Translations under genes and position numbers: made by a program
Part shown: one piece after another, positions 8,403 to 17,528 of the stretch
How positions within the stretch are numbered: position 1 is the stretch's first letter
How the letters are laid out: every line of letters begins with the position of its first letter
Source: Vallitalea longa
Lineage (GTDB): Bacteria; Bacillota; Clostridia; Lachnospirales; Vallitaleaceae
Direction: 5' to 3'
Assembly (NCBI RefSeq): GCF_027923465.1
Contig: NZ_BRLB01000017.1
Location: 1 to 64,000 of the forward strand
DNA length: 64,000 bases
The notes under the pieces: generated by a model
What the model saw: the letters and a program-made list of their open reading frames with translations, nothing else
Told to the model about the DNA's origin: nothing
Database searches by the model: none

Positions 8403-9272
8403 AAAAAATATATATTATTAGTGATATCCATAATAATTGTACTGACAGGATGCTCTAATAAGGATACAAAAGAAGAAAAAATCAATATAGCTGTCTCTAT
8501 AGGTCCAGAAGAAGCTTTTGTCAACTCTGTAGTTGGAGATAAAGGTACTATTACTACAGTTATACCATCTGGTTTTAGCCCTGCTAACTATCAGCCTTCT
8601 CCTAAAGAGTTAGCGAAAATAAGTGATGCTGATTTGTATTTCTCTATTGGTGTAGCAGCTGAAAATAATATTTTACCTAAGATTGTTAACGATAATACGA
8701 ATGTAATATCACTTAAAGATGCCACCATAGATAAGTACCCTTTACTCTATTTAGATAACCATTCACATGATGATGAGAAAGATGATGAACATGCAGATCC
8801 ACATATTTGGATGTCACCTAAAAGAGTAATATCTATGATAAAGGCTATCAAAGAATCATTATGTGATATTGATCCAGATAATAAAGAGTATTATTCAACT
8901 AACGCAGATGAATATATAGATGAATTAGAAGAACTTGATAAATATATAATTGAGACAATTAACAACTCGAAATTCAAAAATTTCATTATATACCATCCTT
9001 CTTTAGGATATTTCGCCAATGACTACGGACTTGAAATGGTTGTCATTGAAGAAGATGGAAAAAACGCAACTATTGAAACAATAACCAAAGTCATTAATTT
9101 TGCTAATGAACATGATATAAAAGTAGTATTCTATCAGCAAGAATTCGATAGCAAACAAGCTAATGTTATTGCAGAAGAAATTAACGGCAAAGTCATTTCA
9201 TTAGATATATTATCAAAAGACTATATAAATAATTTCAAAAAATTAGTTGATACATTCGTATCTTCATATTAA
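8400..9272 (+). CDS. znuA: Zinc/manganese ABC transporter binding lipoprotein
   Basis: Extracytoplasmic metal-binding lipoprotein of the ZnuA/TroA cluster (290 residues), with signal peptide and lipobox LTGC (Cys18). A short acidic His-rich loop (NHSHDDEKDDEHADPHIW, about 120-139) precedes the conserved DPHIWMSP metal ligand. A second ligand region is YHPSLGYFA and a third is YQQEFDSKQA. The first canonical His of the family (PHxYxPxP) is replaced here: the segment reads GFSPANYQPSPK. Metal coordination may therefore differ from ZnuA proper. First gene of an operon with the ATPase and permease. Confidence 0.85.
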   Translation: MKKYILLVISIIIVLTGCSNKDTKEEKINIAVSIGPEEAFVNSVVGDKGTITTVIPSGFSPANYQPSPKELAKISDADLYFSIGVAAENNILPKIVNDNTNVISLKDATIDKYPLLYLDNHSHDDEKDDEHADPHIWMSPKRVISMIKAIKESLCDIDPDNKEYYSTNADEYIDELEELDKYIIETINNSKFKNFIIYHPSLGYFANDYGLEMVVIEEDGKNATIETITKVINFANEHDIKVVFYQQEFDSKQANVIAEEINGKVISLDILSKDYINNFKKLVDTFVSSY

Positions 9273-9285
9273 AAAGGTGATATTT

Positions 9286-9978
9286 ATGGCATTATTAAAA
9301 ATCAACAACCTATCAGTATATTATAATGATTATATAGCATTGCAAAATATTAATCTTGAAGTCAATAAAAACGATTATATCGGGATTATTGGTCCTAATG
9401 GTAGTGGTAAAACAACTCTTCTAAAATCAATCATAGGCGATATAACTCCTGATAGCGGTAAAATAATACTCGAGCCCAATACTATTATAGGATATGTTCC
9501 TCAATTCTCCACATTCAATAAAGAGTTCCCTATAACCGTATTTGAAGTTATTTTGAGTGGTACTCTACCGACTGATTGTAAATTATTCCATCATTATAGA
9601 GAGAATGATAGAACCAAAGTTACTTTAGTAATTGATAAATTAAAAATCGGTAAACTTGCTGACAAACAAATAAATCAGTTATCTGGAGGACAGTTACAAA
9701 AAGTTCTGCTAGCTAGAGCTTTAGTTACTAATCCAGATATTCTTCTTCTGGATGAACCAACCGCAAGTCTAGATACTGATGCAAAAGAAGAAATATACAA
9801 TATTCTCTCTTCATTAAATAAAGAAATAACCATAATTATGGTCAGTCATGATATAGGTATGATAAAACACAAGGTCAAAACATTTGCATGTCTTAATAAA
9901 ACGATGCATGTCCATGAAAATGATGAGACAATAGATCCTTGGCATTTCGAAGATTTATTTTATAAGAAAGGAAATTAA
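9286..9978 (+). CDS. znuC: Zinc/manganese ABC transporter ATP-binding protein
   Basis: ATPase driving metal import, 230 residues. Walker A GPNGSGKTTL, Q-loop region YVPQF, signature LSGGQLQKVLLARAL, Walker B LLLDEPTASLD and H-loop VSHDIG are complete. I place the start at ATG 9286, because AAAGGTGAT lies directly upstream and the protein then begins MALLKINNLSVYY as in relatives; an in-frame upstream ATG at 9247 would overlap znuA. It is coupled to the permease, whose start lies 2 bases after this stop. Confidence 0.92.
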   Translation: MALLKINNLSVYYNDYIALQNINLEVNKNDYIGIIGPNGSGKTTLLKSIIGDITPDSGKIILEPNTIIGYVPQFSTFNKEFPITVFEVILSGTLPTDCKLFHHYRENDRTKVTLVIDKLKIGKLADKQINQLSGGQLQKVLLARALVTNPDILLLDEPTASLDTDAKEEIYNILSSLNKEITIIMVSHDIGMIKHKVKTFACLNKTMHVHENDETIDPWHFEDLFYKKGN

Positions 9979-9980
9979 TT

Positions 9981-10796
9981 ATGTTAGAAGCAATATGTAG
10001 ATATCAATTTATGCAAAATGCCATTATAAGTATTATATTGGCAAGTATCGTATGTGGTATAATCGGAACGATTGTAGTAGAAAAAAAACTAGTAATGATG
10101 AGTGGCGGTATAGCTCATGCCTCTTTTGGGGGTATTGGACTGGGTTTTTTACTAGGATTTGAACCAATTGTAGGGGGTCTTGGATTTGCCATATTATCAG
10201 CTATTGCTATCGTCAGCATCAAAAGAAAAACCAATACCTCATCTGATACTATTATAGCCATGCTCTGGTCTCTTGGAATGGCACTAGGAATACTTTTCAT
10301 TTCTCTAACTGAAGGTTATCCTCCAGACATGACAACCTACCTTTTTGGAGATATATTAACAGTCACTACAAAAGATATATTTTTAATGATCATTTTGACA
10401 CTTTTTATTTTAATAAGTTCATTTGCCCTATTTAATTATATCAAAAGTTATTTATTTGACGAAACTTTTCTAAGTAGTAAAGGTGTAAACACTACTTTTT
10501 TAGAGTACTTTCTATTTATTCTTATTGCACTAAGTATCGTAATCTTAATTAAAGTTGTAGGAATAATATTAGTTATAACTTTACTTACAGTACCACCTGC
10601 GATATCCAAATTAATTACATATAAATTCAACACTATAATACTACTATCTTCAGTAATAGGAATGATTTTGTGCTTTTTGGGACTTGTATTCTCATTTTAT
10701 TTTAATATACCTTCTGGTGCTACAATTATCATATTATCAAGTATAACATATCTTATTACAGTTATAATCAGATCAACCAAAAGGATACGCTCTTAA
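9981..10796 (+). CDS. znuB: Zinc/manganese ABC transporter permease
   Basis: Membrane subunit of the metal importer (ABC-3 family), 271 residues with about eight hydrophobic segments. The family stretches MSGGIAHASFGGIGLGFLLG near residue 40 and the permease motif VVGIILVITLLTVPPAIS near 190-208 are visible. The ribosome binding site AAAGGAAATT sits in the end of the ATPase gene, so translation is probably coupled. Last gene of the operon. Confidence 0.92.
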   Translation: MLEAICRYQFMQNAIISIILASIVCGIIGTIVVEKKLVMMSGGIAHASFGGIGLGFLLGFEPIVGGLGFAILSAIAIVSIKRKTNTSSDTIIAMLWSLGMALGILFISLTEGYPPDMTTYLFGDILTVTTKDIFLMIILTLFILISSFALFNYIKSYLFDETFLSSKGVNTTFLEYFLFILIALSIVILIKVVGIILVITLLTVPPAISKLITYKFNTIILLSSVIGMILCFLGLVFSFYFNIPSGATIIILSSITYLITVIIRSTKRIRS

Positions 10797-10814
10797 AAGA
10801 TATAGAATTTATTC

Positions 10815-10861
10815 TTGACAAATACTGCATATATGTTTATTGTGTATATATGTAATATGCA
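10815..10861 (+). promoter_or_regulatory. Promoter and possible operator of the GntR operon
   Basis: TTGACA at 10815-10820 with a TATTGT-like -10 17 bases on (10838-10843). TGCATAT (10826-10832) and ATATGCA (10855-10861) form an inverted repeat spanning the -10, a plausible autoregulatory site for the GntR protein encoded next. Confidence 0.45.
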
Positions 10862-10888
10862 CGGTATTAACGGATAGGAGGTTAAACG

Positions 10889-11257
10889 TTGAATATAATT
10901 ATATCTAATTCCAGCTCAGATCCAATTTATTTACAAATTACTAATCAACTAAAAAAATATATAATTACAGGGGATTTAAAAGAGACAGAGCCTCTCCCAT
11001 CTATACGAAAATTAGCCAAAGAACTTCAAATAAGTGTTATCACCACAAAGCGAGCTTACGAAGAACTTGAAAAAGAAGGATTTGTTGAATCAGTTAGAGG
11101 AAAAGGCTTTTATGTAGCATTGAAAAATAAAGATCTGATTAGAGAAAAGAAAATGCAAATGATTGAAAGTAAGCTTGGTAAAATCATTGATGAAAGTAAA
11201 TTACTTGGATTGACAATTGATGAGTTTATAGAAATTATACGATTATTATATGAATAG
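10889..11257 (+). CDS. GntR-family regulator, YtrA subfamily
   Basis: A 122-residue regulator made of a GntR winged helix (about 9-76: DPIYLQITNQLKKYI, LPSIRKLAKELQIS, TTKRAYEELEKEGFVES, RGKGFYV) and a short helical tail, the size and layout of YtrA proteins, which dimerise through the tail and carry no ligand domain. Start is TTG at 10889, with AGGAGG eight bases upstream. YtrA repressors normally control the ABC exporter encoded immediately downstream, as here. Confidence 0.88.
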   Translation: MNIIISNSSSDPIYLQITNQLKKYIITGDLKETEPLPSIRKLAKELQISVITTKRAYEELEKEGFVESVRGKGFYVALKNKDLIREKKMQMIESKLGKIIDESKLLGLTIDEFIEIIRLLYE

Positions 11258-11325
11258 AATAAAAACTTAGTTAAAGTGATTAATATATATATTATATAAT
11301 ATTCTAAAGAACTGAGGTAACTAAT

Positions 11326-12189
11326 ATGGAAAATGTAATAGAAATTAAAAATGTCACCAAAAATTATTCCGATTTTAAATTAGATAACATTAACATTAAT
11401 ATTAAAAAAGGGTTTATTACAGGATTTATCGGTCCTAATGGAGCTGGAAAAAGTACAACTATAAAATTAATCATGAATCTAATAAGAAAAGATTCAGGTC
11501 TAATTAATATCTTTGGTCTTGATAATACTAACCATGACAGAGAAATAAAATCTAGAATCGGTTTTGTATATGATGAATGCTGTTTCTACGAAAATCTCAA
11601 AATAATTAGTAACGAAAAGGTGATATCAGCATTTTATAAAGATTGGGACCACAAGAAATTTATTTCATATTTAAAAAGATTCGAACTTAATCCTAATAAA
11701 AGAGTGAAAAGACTATCAAAAGGGATGAAAACAAAATTTGCCATAGCTATTGCTTTATCTCATAATGCGGATTTGTTAATAATGGATGAACCCACTGCTG
11801 GTCTTGATCCAATTTTCAGAAGAGAATTATTAGATATCCTTTATGACCTTATTCAAGATGAAAATAAAAGTATATTCTTTTCAACACATATAACTTCTGA
11901 TTTAGACAAAATTGCAGACTATATTACTTTTATAAATAAAGGTCAAATTGTTTTTTCTAAATCAACGGATGTCATAAATGACAATTACAAAATTATAAAA
12001 GGTAATAAAGAACTATTATCCGAAATTGATAAACAATATATTATTGGAATAAATAAAAACAGATATGGATTTGACGCTCTAACAACCAATTCTTCTAAAT
12101 TAATAGAAAAATACCAAGATTCAATTTGCATTGAAAATGCTAACCTTGAAGATATCATGGTTTACTATATAAAAAAGGGTGAATTATAG
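11326..12189 (+). CDS. ABC exporter ATP-binding protein
   Basis: ATPase of an ABC-2 type exporter, 287 residues. Walker A GPNGAGKSTT, signature LSKGMKTKFAIAIAL, Walker B LLIMDEPTAGLDP and H-loop FFSTHIT are present, with a C-terminal extension of about 80 residues usual in YtrB/bacitracin-type exporters. Its stop codon directly abuts the permease ATG. Likely role with its GntR neighbour: export of, or protection from, envelope-active peptides or antibiotics. Confidence 0.88.
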   Translation: MENVIEIKNVTKNYSDFKLDNININIKKGFITGFIGPNGAGKSTTIKLIMNLIRKDSGLINIFGLDNTNHDREIKSRIGFVYDECCFYENLKIISNEKVISAFYKDWDHKKFISYLKRFELNPNKRVKRLSKGMKTKFAIAIALSHNADLLIMDEPTAGLDPIFRRELLDILYDLIQDENKSIFFSTHITSDLDKIADYITFINKGQIVFSKSTDVINDNYKIIKGNKELLSEIDKQYIIGINKNRYGFDALTTNSSKLIEKYQDSICIENANLEDIMVYYIKKGEL

Positions 12190-12852
12190 ATGTATAAATT
12201 ATTAAAAAGTAATCTCATATATACACTACAAAACAAAATATATTTAATAATTCAGGTATTGATGTTAGTATATATTGATGTATTTTCTGTTATATATATA
12301 TTTAAATATAACAATAGCAATACTGATTATTCTCATTTACCAAATATTCCTATAATAATATTTTTATTTATATCCACTTTTATATTTATAAGTAATCCCT
12401 TTATGTCACCAAAACAGTATAGTACTAATGATTATAGTATCTTCACCTTAAGTTTTCCTATTACAAAAAAGCAATATGTAATAAGTCATTATATTAAATT
12501 ATTGATCTATATGATATTAATCCTAATTGATATTTTTTTGGTAAGTCTTATTACTATGCTTATAAGTAGAATACCAATTACTTATAATTATTTTCTGCTA
12601 TTGTTTTTCATAGTATTATATACAGTTGGTATAACAGGTTCATTCTATATAATGATTTTCTTCATAACAAAATATTACAAAATAATAAGTTTAGTATTTT
12701 ATTTTACTTGTTTCTTTATTTATACTATAATTAATGTAAACAAGATTTTTTCCAGTGAATACATAAATATAATATTGTTAGCAGGAATATCATTCATTCC
12801 TATTTCTTGTTTAATATCATTATTTATGGTTAAGTTAAGAGACTTTAACTGA
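12190..12852 (+). CDS. ABC-2 type membrane permease
   Basis: A 220-residue protein with six predicted membrane helices and a conserved-looking cytosolic loop (MSPKQYSTNDYSIFTLSFPITKK) after helix 2, typical of small ABC-2 permeases in clostridial GntR-ABC operons. Start ATG immediately follows the ATPase stop; AAAGGGTG serves as binding site. Substrate unknown. Confidence 0.75.
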   Translation: MYKLLKSNLIYTLQNKIYLIIQVLMLVYIDVFSVIYIFKYNNSNTDYSHLPNIPIIIFLFISTFIFISNPFMSPKQYSTNDYSIFTLSFPITKKQYVISHYIKLLIYMILILIDIFLVSLITMLISRIPITYNYFLLLFFIVLYTVGITGSFYIMIFFITKYYKIISLVFYFTCFFIYTIINVNKIFSSEYINIILLAGISFIPISCLISLFMVKLRDFN

Positions 12853-12870
12853 TATTGAAAGGACTTTTTT

Positions 12871-13497
12871 ATGAAAAAACTAATATTATCCAATATTAGG
12901 GATTCAAGTATAATATATATAATTTTTTTTATTATCGCAAATAACATTATATATCTATTATTCAATAATGTTTCCCATATATACATACTTTCTTACTCAA
13001 TCACACTATCATATTCCTATATATATTTTTCTACTTTTCTACCAAAGAGAGACCGTTTAGACAGTGCCCTTTTGTTGCAACGTTCTTTGCCTGTAGAAGT
13101 AGATGAAATAATCAGAAGCTGGTATTTAACAATATATATAATTAACTTGTTGATATATATTACCAATATTGTATTTATAATAATTGCCAAAAAAAATGAT
13201 ATTAATAACATCAATAATTTATTATTACTATTATTAGCTTACTTGATATCTATAATCAACTTTAATGTGGTAGGACCAAGCATAATAAAAACATTTTCTA
13301 CAGTAGCGAAAGTACTCTCTATTGTACTAATATTTACCTGCTATATTGTTATTTTATTTTCAACTTGTTACTTTTATGATAAGCTAACGTTAGACATAAT
13401 TATCGTATTAGATATAATTTTGCTGATAGTGGCATATATTACTAATAAAATATCAGTTAAAAAAGCTTGTGAAAAGCTATTCGTAAAATTCGAATGA
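12871..13497 (+). CDS. Second ABC-2 type permease-like membrane protein
   Basis: A 208-residue protein with about six membrane helices and a loop with FLPKRDRLDSALLLQRSLPVEVDEI after helix 2, reminiscent of the corresponding loop of the preceding permease. It probably forms a heterodimer with it. AAAGGA precedes the ATG. Very AT-rich and weakly conserved in sequence, so the family is judged from position and topology. Confidence 0.65.
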   Translation: MKKLILSNIRDSSIIYIIFFIIANNIIYLLFNNVSHIYILSYSITLSYSYIYFSTFLPKRDRLDSALLLQRSLPVEVDEIIRSWYLTIYIINLLIYITNIVFIIIAKKNDINNINNLLLLLLAYLISIINFNVVGPSIIKTFSTVAKVLSIVLIFTCYIVILFSTCYFYDKLTLDIIIVLDIILLIVAYITNKISVKKACEKLFVKFE

Positions 13498-13526
13498 TTT
13501 TTATAAAATATAAAGGATGATGTAAG

Positions 13527-14360
13527 ATGAATCTTTTCAAGAATAAATACGGCAAAATTTATTCAGGCATCAAAATAACATTTTTTATTGCTTTCTATTT
13601 CAGCATTCAATTTGTATTTTTATTACTACTGAATCAACACTCTCATAATTATTATACATACAGTATACTAGCTAAGACCATCTCAGTATTATCTCTTATA
13701 ATTGCATTTGTTTTAGTTTACTTTCTAGAAAAGAGATACCCTCGTAACTACGGCATAATAATTTCAAAAAAATCATTTAAGCATTTCCTTATTGGATTAT
13801 TATTGGGTGCATTAGCTATAATAATTATAGCTATGATATTATTTGCAACTAATAATGCCGAACTTATTTATCGCATCAATAAACCAAAATTTACAATTGA
13901 AGCATTATATGCATTAATTATTTTTATACTAGTGGGCATTGACGAAGAAGTATTGATAAGAGGTTATGTAGTACATACATTAGGCAGGTATAATAATAAA
14001 TATGTTATTTATATAATACCTGCAATAATTTTTTCAGTATTACATCTATCTAATCCTTCAGTTAGCGTTATTGGACTTATCAATATAGTTATAATTGGTG
14101 TATTATTTACTTATATGACACTAAAAACCAAAAACATATTAATGGCAACAGGCTTCCACATAACCTGGAATTTCTTTCAAGGTGGTCTCTTTGGATTTAA
14201 TGTAAGCGGAACAACTATGTGGGATTCAATCTATCCAGTTAGAATTATAAATAATAATATCCTGACTGGAGGTGATTTTGGATTAGAAGGAGGTATTTTA
14301 ACAACTTTATTGGCTTTCATTATTATTTTAGTGGTATATATATTACCTGTAAAAGAATAA
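13527..14360 (+). CDS. CPBP-family intramembrane metalloprotease
   Basis: A 277-residue membrane protein with about eight helices. The CPBP (Abi/Rce1-like) motifs are clear: GIDEEVLIRGYVV (motif 1, EExxxR) near residue 137, FSVLHLSNPS (motif 2) and GFHITWNFFQGGLFG (motif 3), giving the glutamates and histidines that bind zinc. Family members serve as bacteriocin self-immunity factors or prenyl-protein proteases. Being last in the GntR-ABC operon suggests a role in peptide immunity or processing; no bacteriocin precursor is evident nearby. Confidence 0.85.
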   Translation: MNLFKNKYGKIYSGIKITFFIAFYFSIQFVFLLLLNQHSHNYYTYSILAKTISVLSLIIAFVLVYFLEKRYPRNYGIIISKKSFKHFLIGLLLGALAIIIIAMILFATNNAELIYRINKPKFTIEALYALIIFILVGIDEEVLIRGYVVHTLGRYNNKYVIYIIPAIIFSVLHLSNPSVSVIGLINIVIIGVLFTYMTLKTKNILMATGFHITWNFFQGGLFGFNVSGTTMWDSIYPVRIINNNILTGGDFGLEGGILTTLLAFIIILVVYILPVKE

Positions 14361-14369
14361 TAACTAAAA

Positions 14370-14388
14370 GGGGCTTTTTTAAAGCCCC
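14370..14388. terminator. Bidirectional terminator hairpin
   Basis: GGGGCTTT (14370-14377) pairs perfectly with AAAGCCCC (14381-14388). It lies between the end of the CPBP gene and the end of a small leftward gene; the stretch after the stem is T-rich on the - strand. Confidence 0.75.
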
Positions 14389-14393
14389 TACTA

Positions 14394-14588
14394 TTATGGT
14401 ATCCTTCCATTCAAATCATTTTTGATAATATCGCTTTCTTCTTGATGCTTGTCTTTTAATTCATTATCAGAATCCAAATATGAATCTGGCAAAAAACATG
14501 TGGCTTCTATAGTAAAAGAATTTCCAAGAGCATTTTTTGTTATAATTCTATTAAGACTCTCATCAACTTTTGTATTAATTTTTTTCAA
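14394..14588 (-). CDS. Small hypothetical protein (64 residues)
   Basis: Not recognised. The case for a real gene is the strong GGGAGGG site seven bases before a TTG start, and a hairpin terminator directly after the stop. The product is hydrophilic and acidic in its second half (SDNELKDKHQEESDIIKNDL), with no signal peptide or membrane helix; the N-terminus MKKINTKVDESLNRIITK is basic and could form a helix. Confidence 0.5.
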   Translation of the reverse strand: MKKINTKVDESLNRIITKNALGNSFTIEATCFLPDSYLDSDNELKDKHQEESDIIKNDLNGRIP

Positions 14589-14739
14589 TTATTATCCCTC
14601 CCTATTTTTTTCTATAGATATATTCTCTTCTTAACAACCTAAGATTATTCTATAATTAATTTTGCAATAATTTCCTAGTTAATTTTTTATAAAATATTCC
14701 GATATATAATTGAACAATAATATTAAGGGGGAATTGATT

Positions 14740-15855
14740 TTGAAAATCAACTATAATAATATAACAAATCCTAATCTTTATACTAATCCTTTAAAAAACA
14801 TAAATTTAACTAATAAGAAATACCAAGATAATAGTGTTAATACTAAACAAGATGTAATAGTAGATATATCTGATGATGGTATAGACAAATATTTTAATGA
14901 AAATATTTTTAAGGCTATAGCTGATGAGGCTGAAACAGATAGCAACAGACTATCGGTTAAAGATAACAATAGCAGTGACATCATTAAGAAGTTTGGCGAA
15001 AAATATGCTGAAATATATGATAAGATTATTGAAAAAACTCCTGATAACAAAAAAGAAGAATATCTAGATAGATTAGATTCTGCATTCCAAGATGCAGTAG
15101 ATAATGAGTGTTCGAAAATGCTCCATAAGATAGAAAAATTATATAAAGAAGAAAATATGGAATCTTCATTAAACAAAAAATCTTATGCTGAACTTTTTAA
15201 TAATGTAGCTTTTGCAGCAAAAGATTATTTCTTGGAAGATTCCAAGCAAGACTTCAACAAATATATAGAAAGCAAAATAGATTTCAGTAAAGTAAGCGAC
15301 TTCAAAACTTATGAAACCTTTGCCAAAGTAACTGATATCTTTGACTCAGCATCAAAAATCAGTGATAAAATGAATAAGTTAAAAGAACTATTACTCTCAA
15401 GCACACCTGAAGAAATAATTGAATCAAAAAATCTAATGAATCAAATCAATAAATATACCAGTAGCCTAAATAAGGACATTAAAGCATTGAATGAATTGAT
15501 GGAATCAATCGATGATGCAGATATTAATGTTGACGTTAAAAAAGAACTTATGGGTTTATTGGAAAGCAAATCAGATAAACTCAATGACATGAATAGTAAA
15601 ATGCAAAAATATCAAGATTTGTTAGAGAAATATGATAAAGTTAAAAAACGCTTAGATAAAGCAAACGCTAAAAAAGAACTTATAAACGCAAAACTTGATA
15701 AAGCAAATCAAACTAAAAATCAAGAATTGATAAGTATGTATTTAAAACGAATAGAATCCATTAACACTCAAGTTTCTGAGCTAGAAGTTCAGTCAGCACA
15801 ACTTGAAGCTGAAATGGCTGATTTGCTAAAAGATATCAGTGAATCTGAAATATAA
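14740..15855 (+). CDS. Coiled-coil protein of unknown function
   Basis: Not assigned to a family. 371 residues, hydrophilic, without signal peptide or membrane segment. Long helical heptad-like stretches run from about 200 to the end (for example KLKELLLSS, MNSKMQKYQDLLEKYDKVKKR, SELEVQSAQLEAEMADLLKD), indicating an extended coiled coil. I place the start at TTG 14740, because AAGGGGG lies 8 bases upstream; an in-frame TTG at 14710 would put that site inside the gene. Stands alone between a divergent small gene and a convergent lipoprotein gene. Confidence 0.6.
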   Translation: MKINYNNITNPNLYTNPLKNINLTNKKYQDNSVNTKQDVIVDISDDGIDKYFNENIFKAIADEAETDSNRLSVKDNNSSDIIKKFGEKYAEIYDKIIEKTPDNKKEEYLDRLDSAFQDAVDNECSKMLHKIEKLYKEENMESSLNKKSYAELFNNVAFAAKDYFLEDSKQDFNKYIESKIDFSKVSDFKTYETFAKVTDIFDSASKISDKMNKLKELLLSSTPEEIIESKNLMNQINKYTSSLNKDIKALNELMESIDDADINVDVKKELMGLLESKSDKLNDMNSKMQKYQDLLEKYDKVKKRLDKANAKKELINAKLDKANQTKNQELISMYLKRIESINTQVSELEVQSAQLEAEMADLLKDISESEI

Positions 15856-15906
15856 TAGAATTTTTACAATGATTAGACTATAAATATCAATCAACACTAT
15901 GTTAAA

Positions 15907-15982
15907 CCATCCTATAACTCTGATATGCTTCTAAAGTAGATAATCCCCTTTAGAATAGCATATCAATAGTTATAACTGATGG
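15907..15982. terminator. Long interrupted hairpin between convergent genes
   Basis: CCATC, ATAACT, GATATGCT and CTAAAG on the left pair in order with CTTTAG, AGCATATC, AGTTAT and GATGG on the right. It lies between two converging genes. There is no clear U-tract, so it may be a bidirectional terminator or another repeat element. Confidence 0.5.
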
Positions 15983-16011
15983 TATTTAATGTATATAAAA
16001 ACTTAAGATAA

Positions 16012-17451
16012 TTAATCTACTGTTTTTTCAAACTCAATATCACCAATATTACCTTCATCCATATCAAATATTGTAAATTCATCATCATTCAAAATGGTCA
16101 ATGTCAACTTTGTCTCTTCCTCATTAAGAAGTATTTTAATATTTTTGTCAACATATTTTGTTTCACAGTCCATCTCATCCGACCATGTATATTGATTAAT
16201 TTTCAAGAGCACTTCTTTTTCATCAATATTTATCTCTTCTATAGTAAAATTGATTGCTTCCATAAACCCTGTAGCATATTTATAAAAATCTATATTATAA
16301 TTATTAATTACTAGATTATAGTTATATGCATCATAATCTTTCTCTTTCAGTGCTCCCCATTTACCAATCAATTCATTAAAGAATATTCTTTGTTCATTGT
16401 TGAAAGCAAATAGATTATTCTTGTGATTAACTAAAATAACAACTGACTCTAAGGAATCATTAACTACTTTCTCATCATTAAATCGAAACCAAGTATCACT
16501 AAAATAATCAAATTCCTTAATTGTTACTTCATCATCTTTAAATTGTATTAGATAATATACTCCAATAATATTATCTAAATCCCCTTGTTCATTTGTTATT
16601 TCTAGAACTACACTATCATCCGATATAGAATAAGCCTTATAATTTTCTTCTCCTGATTTCCATAACAGATTGCCTTCCAGATCATAATGTTTAGACCATA
16701 TGGAATTTCCTATTATATCATATGACCTAATACCGTTTTCATCATCGAATCTAAGAAATTCAGTTTCCTTTATATCATCATAATCCAAAAACCATTCATT
16801 TTGAATTTTTCTGATCAATTCATCATTTTCTTTATAATCGTTATTATTTTCCTGTTTATCTACATAAAATTCGTTTAACAAACCTTCAGTGTCTCTCTCA
16901 TAAATATAAGTATTGTTATATGTACCTTCATCAGTTTCTTTAGTAAAAGAACATTTTAAAATATTATCATTATTTTCTTCTATAACCAATGATACTTTCG
17001 TATTATCGTTAATCTTCCGACCAGACGAAGTTTCTTTTTCATTAATCCTAACAACTAGATTATTTTCATCAATTTCTTCAATATCATACCTAAATAAAAT
17101 ATAATCATTAACTTCACATGCATAAACAATTATATGATCTTGATAAATACCTATTCCATTATCTTGGGAATCCAATTCAGCAGTAACAAAAAAATCTTCT
17201 TCAGAATAAGCCTTTATCTTCCAATCGCCAATAAATTTTTCACATATATTATCATCATCTATTGATATGTCATCTTTCTTATTAGGTATGTTATTTTCAT
17301 TACCTTTTTCATTAATTTCTTTAATATCATCTTTTACATCAGTAATATCAGTAACAACATCCGTCTCAACATTAGTCTTTACATCTGTTTCAGCTGCACA
17401 ACCTGTTAATAGAAATATTATCAATGTAAAAATACCAATAATATGTTTCAC
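16012..17451 (-). CDS. Lipoprotein of unknown function with lipocalin-like repeats
   Basis: A 479-residue secreted lipoprotein: signal peptide MKHIIGIFTLIIFLLTGC with lipobox Cys18, then an acidic Asp/Asn-rich linker. Two or three beta-rich modules follow; GDWKIKAYSEEDFFV and GKWGALKEKDYDAYN look like the W-containing first strands of lipocalin-like domains. I use the GTG at 17451, which gives a standard signal peptide and has GGTGAT upstream; an in-frame ATG ten codons earlier would add a charged prefix. Function unknown. It faces the coiled-coil gene, and a DUF4173 gene lies just upstream on the same strand. Confidence 0.65.
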   Translation of the reverse strand: MKHIIGIFTLIIFLLTGCAAETDVKTNVETDVVTDITDVKDDIKEINEKGNENNIPNKKDDISIDDDNICEKFIGDWKIKAYSEEDFFVTAELDSQDNGIGIYQDHIIVYACEVNDYILFRYDIEEIDENNLVVRINEKETSSGRKINDNTKVSLVIEENNDNILKCSFTKETDEGTYNNTYIYERDTEGLLNEFYVDKQENNNDYKENDELIRKIQNEWFLDYDDIKETEFLRFDDENGIRSYDIIGNSIWSKHYDLEGNLLWKSGEENYKAYSISDDSVVLEITNEQGDLDNIIGVYYLIQFKDDEVTIKEFDYFSDTWFRFNDEKVVNDSLESVVILVNHKNNLFAFNNEQRIFFNELIGKWGALKEKDYDAYNYNLVINNYNIDFYKYATGFMEAINFTIEEINIDEKEVLLKINQYTWSDEMDCETKYVDKNIKILLNEEETKLTLTILNDDEFTIFDMDEGNIGDIEFEKTVD

Positions 17452-17528
17452 TATAATCACCATCCTATTACAATTACTCATTAAAACAATTATAAAGGAC
17501 TGTACAATCTATTGCAAGAGATTGGAAA

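Noticed and set aside
14778-15176. Open frame of 132 codons on the - strand opposite the coiled-coil gene.
   Set aside because: Serine- and leucine-rich translation typical of the complement of an acidic helical protein; no ribosome site. The + strand gene has AAGGGGG at good spacing.
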